DNA of 64,000 bases from Salinicola endophyticus (GCF_003206575.1 NZ_PZJO01000003.1:218246-282245), one strand, 5' to 3'; positions 43,028 through 54,006 are shown, numbered from the stretch's first letter. The notes: a model not told the origin generated them from the letters alone. Numbers and translations: made by a program.

Positions 43028-44689
43028 TCAGCTCGCGGGGACGCGCGCCGCCTTGCGCTGCCGTGGCTCCGTCATCAACCCTCTGACGATCCCGTAGCAG
43101 GCGACCACCAGCACGATGGTGAAGGGTAGCCCTGTCGATACGGCCGCCGCCTGCAGTCCACCGAGCCCGCCGCCCAGCAGCAGGGCAATGGCGATGGCAC
43201 CCTCGATCAGACACCAGAACACGCGCTGCGACGTCGGCGCATCGACCTTGCCGCCGGCCGTGATGGAGTCGATCACCAGCGAGCCGGAGTCCGAGGAGGT
43301 GACGAAGAACACGATCACCAGCACGATACCCAGCACCGAGGTGATGGTGGAGAGCGGGAGCTGGTCCAGCATCACGAACAGCTTGAGTTCGAGCGCCGCG
43401 TTCTGCACGCCCTGGAAGCCGTCGACCAGTTGCTGATGAATGGCGGTCTCGCCGAAGGCGGTCATCCACAGAATCGAGACCAGAGTCGGCACCAGCATCA
43501 CCGAGATCAGGAACTCGCGCACGGTGCGGCCACGGCTGACACGCGCGATGAACATGCCGACGAACGGTGACCAGGAGATCCACCAGGCCCAGTAGACCGC
43601 CGTCCAGGCCTGACTGTAGCCTTCGTCCGCACGATCGAACGGCATCGACAGCGCCGGCATGTACTCGAGATAGGAGCCGATGTTGGTGAAGAAGTCGGTG
43701 GCGATCATCCGTGTCGGGCCGACGATCAAGACGAACAGCAGCAGCAGGAACGCCAGCCCCATGTTGATCATCGACAGCCGCTGCACGCCCTTGTCCAGCC
43801 CCGACAGCACCGAGATCAGGGCGATCCCGGTAATGGCGAAGATCAGCAGGGTCATGGTGGTGTTGGTATTGGGGATGCCGAATAGATAGTGAAGACCTGC
43901 CGATGCCTGCGCGGCCCCGAAGCCCAGCGAGGTCGCCAGCCCGAACAGCGTCGAGAACACCGCCAGGATGTCGATGCAGTGCCCCGGCCAACCCCAGATA
44001 CGCTCACCCAGGATGGGATAGAAGACTGCACGCATGGTCAGCGGCAGCCCCTTGTTGAAGGAGAACAGCGCCAGCGCCAGGGCCACCAGGCTGTACGCCG
44101 CCCAGGGGTGCAAACCCCAGTGATAGATGGTCGCGGCCATGCCCAGTGACAGCGCGGCCGCCTCGTCGCCCTTCGCCCCACCGAGCGGCGCATAGGCACT
44201 GCCGTTCAGCGAACTGTCGAAGTGAGACATCGGCTCGGAGACGCCGTAGAACACCAGACCGATCCCCATGCCGGCAGCGAACAGCATCGCGAACCAGCCG
44301 AAGTAGCTGTAGTCGGGTTTGGCGTCAGGCCCCCCCAGACGAATCCGCCCCAGCGGCGAGAAGATCAGGCCGATACACACCAGCACGAAGATATCGGCGG
44401 CCAGCAGGAAGACCCAGGTCAGGTTGCCCGTAAGCCAGTCACGCACACCATTGAGTACCGGCTCGACCTCGTTCTGGAACGCCAGAACCAGGAATACGAA
44501 GGCCAGGATCACCAGCGACGAGACGGTGAACACCTTGCCATGCAGATCGACATTGATCCCGAAAGCTCGGGTCGAGACATTGTCCTGACCGATGACATAG
44601 TCGGTATTGATCAGCGTCGTCTCCCCATCGGGGCTGCGAATCCCCTCTCGGCTCCCCGGCTGCGCCGCGTCTTTAGGCTGCTTGGTCAT
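43028..44689 (-). CDS. BCCT-family betaine/carnitine/choline transporter
   Basis: A 553-residue, 12-span transporter. The BCCT signature is present as YWAWWISWSPFVGMFIARVSRGRT, the substrate-site aromatic run is GMGIGLVFYGVSEPMSHF, and TYH-like IYHWGLHPWAAYSLVALALALFSF follows. Such carriers import trimethylammonium compounds by Na+ or H+ symport, for osmoprotection or as nutrients. A GAGGAG site lies 7 nt before the ATG. The short C-terminus (no long regulatory tail) and its place beside the betaine-type demethylation genes suggest a catabolic importer. Substrate could be glycine betaine, proline betaine or carnitine. Confidence 0.93.
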   Translation of the reverse strand: MTKQPKDAAQPGSREGIRSPDGETTLINTDYVIGQDNVSTRAFGINVDLHGKVFTVSSLVILAFVFLVLAFQNEVEPVLNGVRDWLTGNLTWVFLLAADIFVLVCIGLIFSPLGRIRLGGPDAKPDYSYFGWFAMLFAAGMGIGLVFYGVSEPMSHFDSSLNGSAYAPLGGAKGDEAAALSLGMAATIYHWGLHPWAAYSLVALALALFSFNKGLPLTMRAVFYPILGERIWGWPGHCIDILAVFSTLFGLATSLGFGAAQASAGLHYLFGIPNTNTTMTLLIFAITGIALISVLSGLDKGVQRLSMINMGLAFLLLLFVLIVGPTRMIATDFFTNIGSYLEYMPALSMPFDRADEGYSQAWTAVYWAWWISWSPFVGMFIARVSRGRTVREFLISVMLVPTLVSILWMTAFGETAIHQQLVDGFQGVQNAALELKLFVMLDQLPLSTITSVLGIVLVIVFFVTSSDSGSLVIDSITAGGKVDAPTSQRVFWCLIEGAIAIALLLGGGLGGLQAAAVSTGLPFTIVLVVACYGIVRGLMTEPRQRKAARVPAS

Positions 44690-45049
44690 GTCAGGCTCCT
44701 CCCGGAAGTGGTCAGCTCGGTGCCGTCGACCGCATCACGGCAACACCGATGGAGAGCCATCGACATTGCCTCTCGTCGCCGGAGAGAGGGGGTAGTCGCG
44801 TTGAAACAGCAAGCGTCGAGATCGACACGGTTCAGGCAGTCGGCACTGACGACAGCGATGTCGGGAGGCGCCGAAAAGGTGACAGCGTTCATAACGATCA
44901 CTCCTGAGCAAAATCCATTGTTTAGTTATATCGTTTTGCTTCATTGACTCTTTTTATCGGTTTTTCAGCCAAGCCATCCGGTGATCTTGTCGATGCCTTG
45001 GCGCATGCGCACTGGGCGAAGCTCGCCGCGCCGATCGAGCGCCGGCGGA
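44690..45049. other. intergenic region upstream of BCCT gene, no gene recognised
   Basis: 360 bp with an AT-rich tract at about 44905-44965, where the minus strand reads CGATATAACTAAACAATGG, a plausible -10 region for the transporter gene. Overlapping short frames lack ribosome-binding sites or domains. The tract marks the BCCT gene as a separate transcription unit from the demethylase genes. Confidence 0.5.
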
Positions 45050-46123
45050 TCAGGCATCGATCACCACCGCGCCACGGGGGTGAGAGCAGCACGCCAGCAC
45101 ATAGCCGGCCTCGATGTCTGCGTCGGTGATACCGCCGTTGTGCACCATATGCACATCTCCCGCCAGCTTCTTGACCTTGCACGAGCCGCAGACTCCGAAG
45201 GTGCAGCCCGAGGGAATCGACACACCCGCGGCTTTGGCCGCGCCGAGCAGAGTATCGGTCTCGCTGCAGCGGTGTGTCACCGCCGAGCGCGAGAACGCTA
45301 TCTCGGCGCGGCTCTCTTCGTCGAGTACCACGCTGTCGGGCACGTCGCTGGTCTCGGGCAGCGGCGCGTCGAAGCTCTCCTGGTGGTAGTGGTTGTCGAG
45401 ATCGAAGCCGAGCCCTACCAGCGCATCGCGCACCGCCTGCATGAACGGCTCGGGGCCGCAGCAGAAGACTTCGCGCTCGAGGTAGTCCGGCGCCATCAGC
45501 CCCAGCATGAGCTGGTTGAAGAACCCCTGATAGCCGGTCCAGGGGGCGTAGCGGTCGGTCTGCTCGACCACCCAGCGCAGCTCGATGCCGGTGACGCGCG
45601 AGGCGATGTGTTCGAGACGTTCGCGGAAGATGATCTCCGACGGACGCCGGGCACAGTTGACGAAGACGATGTCGGGATCGCGGCCCTGATCGTAGAGATA
45701 GGTGGTCATCGACATCATCGGCGTGATGCCCGAGCCGGCCGAGATGAACAGGTACTTCCTGGCCGGGGCGTCGCCCAGCGAGAAGCGGCCCGCCGGCCCG
45801 ATCGCCTTCACGCGCATGCCCGGCTGCAGATGATCGAGCATCCAGCGCGTCCCTACCGAACCTCTCTGCGCCTTGACCGTGATGGTCAGCGACATCGGCC
45901 GCGAGGGCGACGAGGAGATGGTGTAGGTGCGATGAACGACGCCCTCGGCGGTCGGCAGCGCCAGGGTCAGGAACTGCCCTGGTAGATAGCGGAAGAGCCC
46001 GCCCGAGGGCGCCTGGAAGCAGAAGGTCGCCACATTGGGCGTTTCGGGCAGTACCGAGACGCACTCGAGTGTTTCGCTATCGTGCCAGAACGTCGGCGGC
46101 GTTCCGGAGGCGAGTGCAGTCAT
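45050..46123 (-). CDS. Rieske N-demethylase reductase subunit (GbcB-like)
   Basis: A 357-residue ferredoxin reductase fused to a plant-type ferredoxin: FAD-binding HRTYTISSSPS near residue 63, NAD-site SAGSGITPMMSM and VFCCGPEPFMQAV, then a C-terminal 2Fe-2S domain with CTFGVCGSCKVKKL and a last CC pair. It supplies electrons from NAD(P)H to the Rieske oxygenase encoded just upstream in the operon (1-bp gap). The arrangement matches GbcB of glycine betaine monooxygenase and related stachydrine and carnitine systems. Confidence 0.9.
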   Translation of the reverse strand: MTALASGTPPTFWHDSETLECVSVLPETPNVATFCFQAPSGGLFRYLPGQFLTLALPTAEGVVHRTYTISSSPSRPMSLTITVKAQRGSVGTRWMLDHLQPGMRVKAIGPAGRFSLGDAPARKYLFISAGSGITPMMSMTTYLYDQGRDPDIVFVNCARRPSEIIFRERLEHIASRVTGIELRWVVEQTDRYAPWTGYQGFFNQLMLGLMAPDYLEREVFCCGPEPFMQAVRDALVGLGFDLDNHYHQESFDAPLPETSDVPDSVVLDEESRAEIAFSRSAVTHRCSETDTLLGAAKAAGVSIPSGCTFGVCGSCKVKKLAGDVHMVHNGGITDADIEAGYVLACCSHPRGAVVIDA

Positions 46124-46124
46124 C

Positions 46125-47408
<1,284 letters not shown>

Positions 47409-47483
47409 TTAGGCTTGATGCAGGCGTTTTGAATCTCGAGCCGCGACTGCAGCAGCCACCCTGGCCGGCGGCGCCGGCGGTGC

Positions 47484-47632
47484 TTAGGAAACGCTGAATC
47501 AATCGCCGAACGAGATGAAGGGCAAGGCGCACGGAACGCAGAAGGCGAGACATAACATGGGGTTAGGCGAGCCTTCGAGTACCGCGCAACGCAGTCATTC
47601 GCTCGTGCAGGCATTTATGCAGTGGTTCCCTT
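47484..47632 (-). repeat. long-hairpin intergenic repeat, family 2 (copy E)
   Basis: About 149 bp with imperfect terminal inverted repeats (TTAGGAAACGCTGAATCAAT and ATTTATGCAGTGGTTCCC), a nested inner hairpin AAGGC ... GCCTT enclosing TAAC ATGG GGTTA. The plan (outer ends, GGCAAGGCG motif, small central stem) mirrors family 1 but the sequence is different. It ends on the stop codon of the demethylase gene at 47631. Confidence 0.7.
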
Positions 47633-49673
47633 ACAGATCCTTGACCAGACGCAGTGCGTCATAAATCGCCGCATGGGTATTGCGATGCGAGATCGCATCG
47701 CCGATACGGAACAGCTGGAAGCCTCCGGCCGTGTCCGCCGGCTTCACGATCGGTTGCGGGTCACCCACGATCAGCTTGTCGTAGTCCACCGCGCCCTGAT
47801 TGCTCGACAGCGGCTTGAGCGATTCGTAGAGATCGTCCATGGGCAGGGTGCCGAAGTTGGCTACCACCTGGTCGACGCGGCGCTCCTTGCCCACGCGGGT
47901 GTAATCGCTCTCCACCGAGGCCACCAGCTCGTCGCCTTCGCGGCGCAGCGCGACCAGGCGGAAGGTCGGCGTGAAGGTCGTATCGAGCACCTGCAGCGTG
48001 CGCATGTAGGGCACCAGGTTCATCGCCATCACCTCGGGTGCCAGCGCGCGGTCGGCGGTCATGTATTCGACCCGGGCCCCGCTCTTGGCGATGATCTCGG
48101 CGGCCTGCAGCGCGGTGTGATCACCGGCTTCGTCGTAGACCAGCACGTTGCGTCCCGGCTTGACGTGCCCCGAGAGAATGTCCCAGCCGGTCACTGCCAG
48201 TTCGTTGCCCTGGGTCAGCGCCTGCTCGTTGGGCAGCCCGCCGGTGGCGACGATGACCACGTCCGGCGACTCGGCGGCCACCTCGTCCTGCTCGGCGAAG
48301 ACGTTGAAGTGGAAGGTGACCCCCAACGCCTGACAGCGTTCGTAGCGCCAGTCGATGATGCCCATCATCTCGCGCCGACGCTCGCTCTGGGCGGTGAGGC
48401 GAATCTGCCCACCCGGGGCGTCGGCGGCCTCGAACACCACCACCTCGTGGCCGCGCTCGGCGGCGACCCGGGCCGCTTCCATCCCCCCCGGGCCGGTCCC
48501 CACCACCACCACTTTGCGCCGCGTCACGGCCGGCGCAATGGTGTGCGGCATGCTCGTCTCGCGCCCGGTGGCCGGGTTGTGGATGCAGTAGGCGGCACCG
48601 CCCTGATAGATGCGGTCGAGACAGTAGTTGGCGCCGACACAGGGCCGGATCTCCTCCTCGCGCCCCTCGATCACCTTGCGCATCAGGTGCGGATCGGCCA
48701 TGTGCGCGCGGGTCATGCCGATCATGTCGACCTTGCCCGAGGCGATGGCGTGACGCGCGGTGGCGACGTCCTGGATCTTGGCGCCGTGGAAGGTGGGGAA
48801 GTCGACCTCACGCTTGATGTCGCCGGCAAGGTCGAGATGCGGCGCGCTGGGCATGCCCTGGATGGGGATGACGTCAGTGAGGCCGGCATCGGTGTCGATG
48901 TGCCCCTTGACCACGTTGAGGAAGTCGATCAGTCCGCTGTTCTTGAGCCGGCGCGAGATCTCCATGCCGTCATTGACGTCGAGACCGCCGGGCAGACACT
49001 CGTCGCCGGTGTAGCGCACGCCCAGCAGGAAATCGTCGCCGACCCGGGCACGAATCGCCGAAAGCACCTCGAGGGTGAAGCGCAGGCGATTGTCCAGGCT
49101 GCCGCCGTAGGGGCCATCGAGTTCGTTGGTCAGGGGCGACCAGAACTGATCCATGAGATGGCCATAGGCCTGGATCTCGAGACCGTCGAGCCCGGCGACA
49201 TACATGCGCTCGGCAGCATCGACATAGTCTTGGATCACACGCTCGATATCCCACGGCTCGGCCTTCTTGGGATAGGCCCGGTGGGCGACCTCGCGGTGAT
49301 GGGAAGCCGATACCACCGGCAGCCAGTCGCCCTTGTCCCAGCGCGTACGCCGTCCCAGGTGGGTGAGCTGGATCATCACCGCCGTGCCGTGCTCGTGACA
49401 GGCATCGCTCAGCTCGCGCATCCACGGCACCACCTCGTCCTGGTAGGCGAGGATGTTGTTGAACACCGGCGGGCTATCGCGGGATACCGCCGCCGAGCCG
49501 GCGGTCATGGTCAGCGCCACACCGGCCTTGGCGCGCTCGACGTGGTAGGCGCGGTAGCGCGCCTTGGGCATACCGTCCTCGGGATAGGCGGGCTCGTGGG
49601 ACGTCAGCATGACGCGGTTCTTGAGTGTCAGGTTCTTGATCGTCAGCGGCTGCAGCAGGGGATCGTTCTTCAC
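47631..49673 (-). CDS. FMN/FAD-dependent N-demethylase (StcD/DgcA type, old-yellow-enzyme family)
   Basis: A 680-residue protein of the trimethylamine dehydrogenase/2,4-dienoyl-CoA reductase family. Residues ~1-350 form the FMN TIM barrel (IQLTHLGRRTRWD, FWSPLTNELDGPYGGSLDNRLRF); CVGANYCLDRIYQGGAAYC is the iron-sulfur segment, with one cysteine fewer than the canonical four; VVVVGTGPGGMEAARVAAERG starts the FAD/NAD domain. The start is GTG at 49671-49673 after AAGGG. DgcA demethylates dimethylglycine; StcD demethylates N-methylproline. The TSHEPAYPEDGMPK segment recalls StcD more than DgcA, by memory. Electrons probably go to the ETF encoded nearby. Confidence 0.85.
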   Translation of the reverse strand: MKNDPLLQPLTIKNLTLKNRVMLTSHEPAYPEDGMPKARYRAYHVERAKAGVALTMTAGSAAVSRDSPPVFNNILAYQDEVVPWMRELSDACHEHGTAVMIQLTHLGRRTRWDKGDWLPVVSASHHREVAHRAYPKKAEPWDIERVIQDYVDAAERMYVAGLDGLEIQAYGHLMDQFWSPLTNELDGPYGGSLDNRLRFTLEVLSAIRARVGDDFLLGVRYTGDECLPGGLDVNDGMEISRRLKNSGLIDFLNVVKGHIDTDAGLTDVIPIQGMPSAPHLDLAGDIKREVDFPTFHGAKIQDVATARHAIASGKVDMIGMTRAHMADPHLMRKVIEGREEEIRPCVGANYCLDRIYQGGAAYCIHNPATGRETSMPHTIAPAVTRRKVVVVGTGPGGMEAARVAAERGHEVVVFEAADAPGGQIRLTAQSERRREMMGIIDWRYERCQALGVTFHFNVFAEQDEVAAESPDVVIVATGGLPNEQALTQGNELAVTGWDILSGHVKPGRNVLVYDEAGDHTALQAAEIIAKSGARVEYMTADRALAPEVMAMNLVPYMRTLQVLDTTFTPTFRLVALRREGDELVASVESDYTRVGKERRVDQVVANFGTLPMDDLYESLKPLSSNQGAVDYDKLIVGDPQPIVKPADTAGGFQLFRIGDAISHRNTHAAIYDALRLVKDL

Positions 49674-49721
49674 GGTCAGGCACCCTTGTTGTTGTGGGGT
49701 TGACACCAAGCTAGCGCTCGC

Positions 49722-49758
49722 TGTACACCAGTGTCAACTGGGATGACACTGGTGTACA
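49722..49758. promoter_or_regulatory. perfect inverted-repeat operator between demethylase and TetR genes
   Basis: TGTACACCAGTGTCA and TGACACTGGTGTACA, a perfect 15-bp dyad with a 7-nt spacer. Each arm contains its own ACAC-NN-GTGT quasi-palindrome, so it may hold two TetR dimer sites. It lies 49 bp upstream of the demethylase start and 137 bp upstream of the TetR start, and probably controls both. Confidence 0.85.
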
Positions 49759-49894
49759 CGAATATCGAAGTCTGATGTTCAAGAGAGGCCGAAAGCGGGG
49801 TGCACGCCCGGGCCAGGGTGCTCGTGGCGATCTAAAACACCGGCCTCCGGCCTGCTACGCTCAGCGTCCTGCCCATCGCCACCAAGGACTCATC

Positions 49895-50542
49895 GTGAAA
49901 GACGAACTCGCCAACAACCGTAAGGCCTGGGTCGATGCGGCCTACACGCTGCTGATCGGTGCCGGTGTCGGTGCGGTCAAGATCGTGCCGCTGGCCAAGC
50001 AGTTGAAGACCTCGCGAACCAGCTTCTACTGGCTGTTCAAGGATCGCGAGGAGATTCTGGAGGCGCTGCTGGCGCGCTGGGAGGCGCAGAACACGCAGGC
50101 CGTCATCACCCAGAGCGAGCGCTACGCGGCGACGATCGTCGAAGCCACGCTCAACGTCTTCGACTGCTGGTTCGACCCGGCGATCTTCGATTCCGAGTTC
50201 GAGTACGCCGTGCGCAGCTGGAGCCTGCAGGACCCGGCGGTGGCCACCCGCGTCCAGAGGGCCGACAGCGCACGCCTGGGCGCGCTGAAAGCGATGTTCG
50301 CGCGCTTCGGTTATCCCGAGCTGGAAGCCGATACCCGGGCGCGTACCGTCTATCTACTGCAGATCGGTTACATCTCCATGCACATCCAGGAGAGCAAGGA
50401 CACGCGCATCACTCGGATCGCCGAGTACGTGCGCATCTTTACCGGTCAGCCCTGCACCGAGAGCGATATCGCGCGCTTCGCCGACCGTCATCGCGCGCGC
50501 TTTCGCACGTCGGCGACCCCAGCGGCGAAGAGCGCCACATGA
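49895..50542 (+). CDS. TetR-family transcriptional regulator
   Basis: A 215-residue regulator. The helix-turn-helix is AYTLLIGAGVGAVKIVPLAKQLKTSRTSFYWLFKDREEILEALL-type, with the recognition helix SRTSFYWLF. The ligand domain is residues ~65-200. The start is GTG at 49895 with AAGGA 5 nt upstream; the frame upstream lacks a plausible start. It is divergent from the demethylase gene, with the dyad at 49722-49758 between them, so it is likely the local repressor of N-methyl compound breakdown. Confidence 0.87.
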   Translation: MKDELANNRKAWVDAAYTLLIGAGVGAVKIVPLAKQLKTSRTSFYWLFKDREEILEALLARWEAQNTQAVITQSERYAATIVEATLNVFDCWFDPAIFDSEFEYAVRSWSLQDPAVATRVQRADSARLGALKAMFARFGYPELEADTRARTVYLLQIGYISMHIQESKDTRITRIAEYVRIFTGQPCTESDIARFADRHRARFRTSATPAAKSAT

Positions 50543-50655
50543 GTTTCCCGAAGGTCGACCAGTTCGACACCCGGCGGGCCTTACCTTGGGACGCCGCACC
50601 TTAGGACATAGCCGCCGGTATCTGCTGATTCCCATCCCACTCGAGAGGTATACGC

Positions 50656-51405
50656 ATGAAGGTCCTCGTCGGCGTCAAACGGGTCATCGATTACAACGTC
50701 AAGGTACGGGTGCGCCCGGATCAGAGCGATGTCGATCTGACCAACACCAAGATGGCCATGAATCCGTTCTGCGAGATCGCGGTGGAGGAGGCGCTGCGAC
50801 TCAAGGAGCGTGGCGTGGCCAGCGAGATCGTGGCTGTCAGCATCGGCCCCAAGGCGGCTCAGGAGCAGCTGCGCACGGCGCTGGCGCTGGGCGCCGACCG
50901 CGCCATCCACATCGAGAGCGAGGAGAGACTGGATTCGCTCGAGGTCGCCCAGGTGCTGGCCCGAATCGTCGCCGAGGAGCAGCCGGGGCTGGTGATCCTG
51001 GGCAAGCAGGCGATCGACAGCGACAACAACCAGACCGGGCAGATGCTCGCCGCCCTCACCGGCATGGGCCAGGGCACCTTCGCCTCGCGCCTGGAAGTGA
51101 CGGATGAGGAGGTCCAGGTAACGCGCGAGGTCGACGGCGGCCTGCGCACGCTGGCCTTGCGCCTGCCGGCGGTGATCACCACCGATCTGCGTCTCAACGA
51201 GCCGCGCCACGCGCGCCTGCCCGACATCATGAAAGCCAAGAAGAAGCCCATCGATAGCCGTGGGATCGATACCGTCGGCCTCGCCGCCAACGACTATCTG
51301 CGCCTCGAGCGAGTCGAGACCCCGGCGGCACGACAGGGGGGCAGCAAGGTCGCCTCGGTCGACGAGCTGGTCGACAAACTCAAACACGAAGCCAAAGTCC
51401 TGTGA
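50656..51405 (+). CDS. etfB: electron transfer flavoprotein, beta subunit
   Basis: A 249-residue Etf[36 protein letters not shown] and [18 protein letters not shown] (AMP-binding segment), ending in [15 protein letters not shown]. With EtfA it accepts electrons from acyl-CoA dehydrogenases and from sarcosine/dimethylglycine-type dehydrogenases and passes them to ETF:quinone oxidoreductase, which is not in the window. The stop overlaps the etfA start (ATGA). A GAGAGGTA site precedes the ATG. Confidence 0.95.
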   Translation: MKVLVGVKRVIDYNVKVRVRPDQSDVDLTNTKMAMNPFCEIAVEEALRLKERGVASEIVAVSIGPKAAQEQLRTALALGADRAIHIESEERLDSLEVAQVLARIVAEEQPGLVILGKQAIDSDNNQTGQMLAALTGMGQGTFASRLEVTDEEVQVTREVDGGLRTLALRLPAVITTDLRLNEPRHARLPDIMKAKKKPIDSRGIDTVGLAANDYLRLERVETPAARQGGSKVASVDELVDKLKHEAKVL

Positions 51406-52343
51406 CAGGAGCCCCCATGAGCACACTGATCTTGGTAGAGCATCGGGATGGCGCCCTGGCCGCCTCCACCGCCCACGTCATCGCCGCGGCCCGCGCCCTG
51501 GGCGGAGAGGTCGACCTGCTGGTGGCTGGTGAAGGGGTCGACGCCGTGGCCGCTGCCGCCGCCCGTCTCGATGGCGTGCGTGCGGTCCTCACGGCGGATC
51601 ATGCGGTCTATGCCCATCAACTGGCGGAGCCGATGGCAGCGCTGATCGTCGCCTGCGTGGACGACTACAGCCACCTGCTCGCAGCCGCCTCCAGCAGCGG
51701 CAAGGACATCCTGCCGCGGGTCGCCGCGCTCAAGGGCGTGCCGCAGATATCCGACATCATCGCCATCGAGGCGCCCGACACCTTCAAGCGACCCATCTAT
51801 GCCGGTAGCGCCATCGCCACGCTGAGCAACCATGCCCCACTCAAGGTGGTGAGCGTGCGCACCAGCGCCTTCGATGCCGTGGCGGAAACCGGCAGCGCCG
51901 AGATCCGCGCGCTCGATATCGTGGTCGACAACACGCTGTCCACCTTCGTCGGCGACGAGCTCGCCACTAACAGCGGGCCGGAGCTCGGCAGCGCACGGGT
52001 GATCGTATCCGGCGGGCGCGGCCTCGGCAGTAGCGAGAACTTCCAGCTGCTCGACGGCGTCGCCGTCAAGCTCGGGGCGGCCATCGGTGCCTCGCGTGCC
52101 GCAGTGGACGCCGGCTACGCCTCCAACGACCTGCAGGTGGGCCAGACCGGCAAGGTGGTGGCGCCGGATCTCTATATCGCCGTGGGCATCAGCGGCGCGA
52201 TCCAGCACCTCGCCGGGATGAAGGACTCCAAGGTGATCGTGGCGATCAACCAGGACGAAGAGGCACCGATCTTCGGCATCGCCGACTACGGGCTGGTGGG
52301 TGACCTGTTCGAGGTGATGCCGGCCCTCGAGAGCCGGTTGTAG
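51402..52343 (+). CDS. etfA: electron transfer flavoprotein, alpha subunit
   Basis: A 313-residue EtfA. The C-terminal FAD domain shows [43 protein letters not shown] sequence, [27 protein letters not shown] and [28 protein letters not shown]. The FAD-binding residues of the family are present. It forms the ETF dimer with the overlapping etfB product. It probably serves both the acyl-CoA dehydrogenases of the liu/valine genes and the demethylase beside it. Confidence 0.95.
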   Translation: MTGAPMSTLILVEHRDGALAASTAHVIAAARALGGEVDLLVAGEGVDAVAAAAARLDGVRAVLTADHAVYAHQLAEPMAALIVACVDDYSHLLAAASSSGKDILPRVAALKGVPQISDIIAIEAPDTFKRPIYAGSAIATLSNHAPLKVVSVRTSAFDAVAETGSAEIRALDIVVDNTLSTFVGDELATNSGPELGSARVIVSGGRGLGSSENFQLLDGVAVKLGAAIGASRAAVDAGYASNDLQVGQTGKVVAPDLYIAVGISGAIQHLAGMKDSKVIVAINQDEEAPIFGIADYGLVGDLFEVMPALESRL

Positions 52344-52345
52344 CT

Positions 52346-52405
52346 CTTACTCATCCAGCCCTTACGCATCCAGTCCTTGCGCATCCGGCCCTTGCGCGTG
52401 CGGGC
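52346..52405. repeat. 15-bp degenerate tandem repeat after etfA
   Basis: Four units: CTTACTCATCCAGCC, CTTACGCATCCAGTC, CTTGCGCATCCGGCC, CTTGCGCGTGCGGGC, starting 2 nt past the etfA stop. The decay from first to last unit suggests an old slippage array. Confidence 0.7.
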
Positions 52406-52507
52406 CTATCGCGGCCTCGGCGAGGCTCGCCTCGCACGGCCTGGCGAAAGCGCATGACCGGTAGTGACTCGTCGGGCAGAAACAGAAGGCCCACGTAGGC
52501 AACGACA

Positions 52508-52533
52508 ACGCCCGACTCTGAAGAGCCGGGCGT
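52508..52533. terminator. hairpin between convergent etfA and frmA
   Basis: ACGCCCG ... CGGGCGT stem with an inner CTCT/AGAG extension. It lies 34 bp before the 3' end of frmA and 165 bp past etfA and can fold on either strand. Confidence 0.6.
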
Positions 52534-52567
52534 CCCTGCGACCTTGGGCGGAGCAAAAGCGCCGTGA

Positions 52568-53752
52568 TCAGGCGGGCTCGGGGGTTTTCTTGTTGTCGCC
52601 GAGGGTCACTCCGGGTAGATCGCCGGTCATCGTCTCCTGCGGCTGGTAGTGGATCACCGAGCGGATCGCCTCACCGCGGTGGAGCAGATCGAACGCCGTG
52701 TTGATGCGGTCGTGTGTCATGTTGTGGGTGATGTAGGGGTCGACGTCGAAGCGCCCCGAGAGCCACTCGTCGACCATGCCCGGCAGCTCCGAGCGCCCCA
52801 GCACGCCACCGAAGGCGCTACCGCGCCAGACCCGCCCGGTGACCAGCTGGAACGGCCGCGTGGCGATCTCCTCGCCGGCGCCGGCGACGCCGATGATGAT
52901 GCTCTCGCCCCAGCCCTTGTGGCAGCACTCCAGTGCCGCGCGCATCAGGCGCACGTTGCCGACACACTCGAAGGAGAAGTCGACACCGCCATTGGTCATG
53001 TCGATGATCACTTCGTGCAGCGGCTCGGGGTGCTCGTTCGGATTCAGGCACTCGGTGGCGCCCAGCGACTCGGCCAGGGCGAACTTGGCCGGATTGACGT
53101 CGATCCCGATGATCCGCCCCGCGCCCTGCAACTTGGCACCCTGGATCACCGCCATGCCCACCGCGCCGAGGCCGAAGACAGCGACGGTATCCCCCGGCTG
53201 TACCTTGGCGGTGTTGCGCACCGCGCCGATACCGGTGGGCACCGCACAGCCCATCACGCACGCCTTGGACAGCGGCGCCTCGGGGTTAATCTTGGCCACC
53301 GCGATCTCCGGCAACACGGTGTACTCGCTGAAGGTGCTGGTGCCCATGTAGTGGCGCAGCATCTTGCCCTTGTAGGAGAAGCGGCTAGTACCGTCCGGCA
53401 TCAACCCCTGCCCCTGGGTCTTGCGAATCGTCTGGCACAGGTTGGTCTTGCCGGACTGGATATAGGGGCAGTTGGGGTCTTCCGGGGTATAGAGAGGGAT
53501 GATGTGATCGCCTGGCGCGACCGAGGTCACGCCCTTGCCGATCTCCTCGACGATACCCACGCCCTCGTGCCCCAGCACGCAGGGGAAGAGCCCTTCGGGA
53601 TCGCGCCCCGAGAGCGTGAACATGTCGGTGTGGCAAAGGCTGGTGGTGACGATTCGGACCAGCACCTCGCCCGCCTTGGGCCCCTCGAGGTCGATCTCTT
53701 CGATCTCCAGTGGGCGATTCGGCTCCCAGGCAATGGCGGCGCGCGTTTTCAT
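52568..53752 (-). CDS. frmA: S-(hydroxymethyl)glutathione dehydrogenase (class III ADH) with altered structural-zinc site
   Basis: A 394-residue class III alcohol dehydrogenase that oxidises glutathione-bound formaldehyde. Catalytic zinc ligands C40 (LCHTD), H62 (GHEG) and C169 (VMGC) are present, as are [23 protein letters not shown] and the cofactor motif [14 protein letters not shown]. The structural-zinc quartet is broken: at the four Cys positions there are D92, C95, I98 and C106. The C-terminus is about 20 residues longer than usual. The ATG has GGAGGT 5 nt upstream; the gene is divergent from a COG0523 gene with a Zur-like box in the shared 254-bp gap. It should remove formaldehyde made by the N-demethylases. 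Confidence 0.92.
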   Translation of the reverse strand: MKTRAAIAWEPNRPLEIEEIDLEGPKAGEVLVRIVTTSLCHTDMFTLSGRDPEGLFPCVLGHEGVGIVEEIGKGVTSVAPGDHIIPLYTPEDPNCPYIQSGKTNLCQTIRKTQGQGLMPDGTSRFSYKGKMLRHYMGTSTFSEYTVLPEIAVAKINPEAPLSKACVMGCAVPTGIGAVRNTAKVQPGDTVAVFGLGAVGMAVIQGAKLQGAGRIIGIDVNPAKFALAESLGATECLNPNEHPEPLHEVIIDMTNGGVDFSFECVGNVRLMRAALECCHKGWGESIIIGVAGAGEEIATRPFQLVTGRVWRGSAFGGVLGRSELPGMVDEWLSGRFDVDPYITHNMTHDRINTAFDLLHRGEAIRSVIHYQPQETMTGDLPGVTLGDNKKTPEPA

Positions 53753-53915
53753 GAGGACCTCCGTCAACGGAAAAGTGAGGCAAGGTCGCAGTGACCCTGA
53801 GTCGTGACTGTGAATAGCGACGTTGAGTCGAGACTTGGCGTAGTGGCCTTGAAGGCATCACGCCGGCGGGCCGACACGCTACACTCGTGACGATACCGGC
53901 ACGTTCAATTTAAGA

Positions 53916-53932
53916 TACGTTATAACATAACA
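53916..53932. promoter_or_regulatory. second Zur-like box
   Basis: TACGTTATAACATAACA, the exact reverse complement of 39461-39477. It is 75 bp upstream of the COG0523 GTPase gene and 164 bp upstream of frmA. Shared use by one regulator (Zur) is inferred from identity over 17 bp and the zinc roles of both downstream loci. Confidence 0.8.
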
Positions 53933-54006
53933 TTTAGATCGCGCTATCGGTTTCCGACAGAAAGCTTTCCCTCGACGACATTCACTCCTTTTCTGGTCCG
54001 CCTGCC

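Noticed and set aside
47622..49703. 693-codon open frame on the plus strand
   Set aside because: It is exactly antisense to the demethylase gene, lacks a domain and a ribosome-binding site, and has the composition expected of a mirror frame in high-GC DNA.
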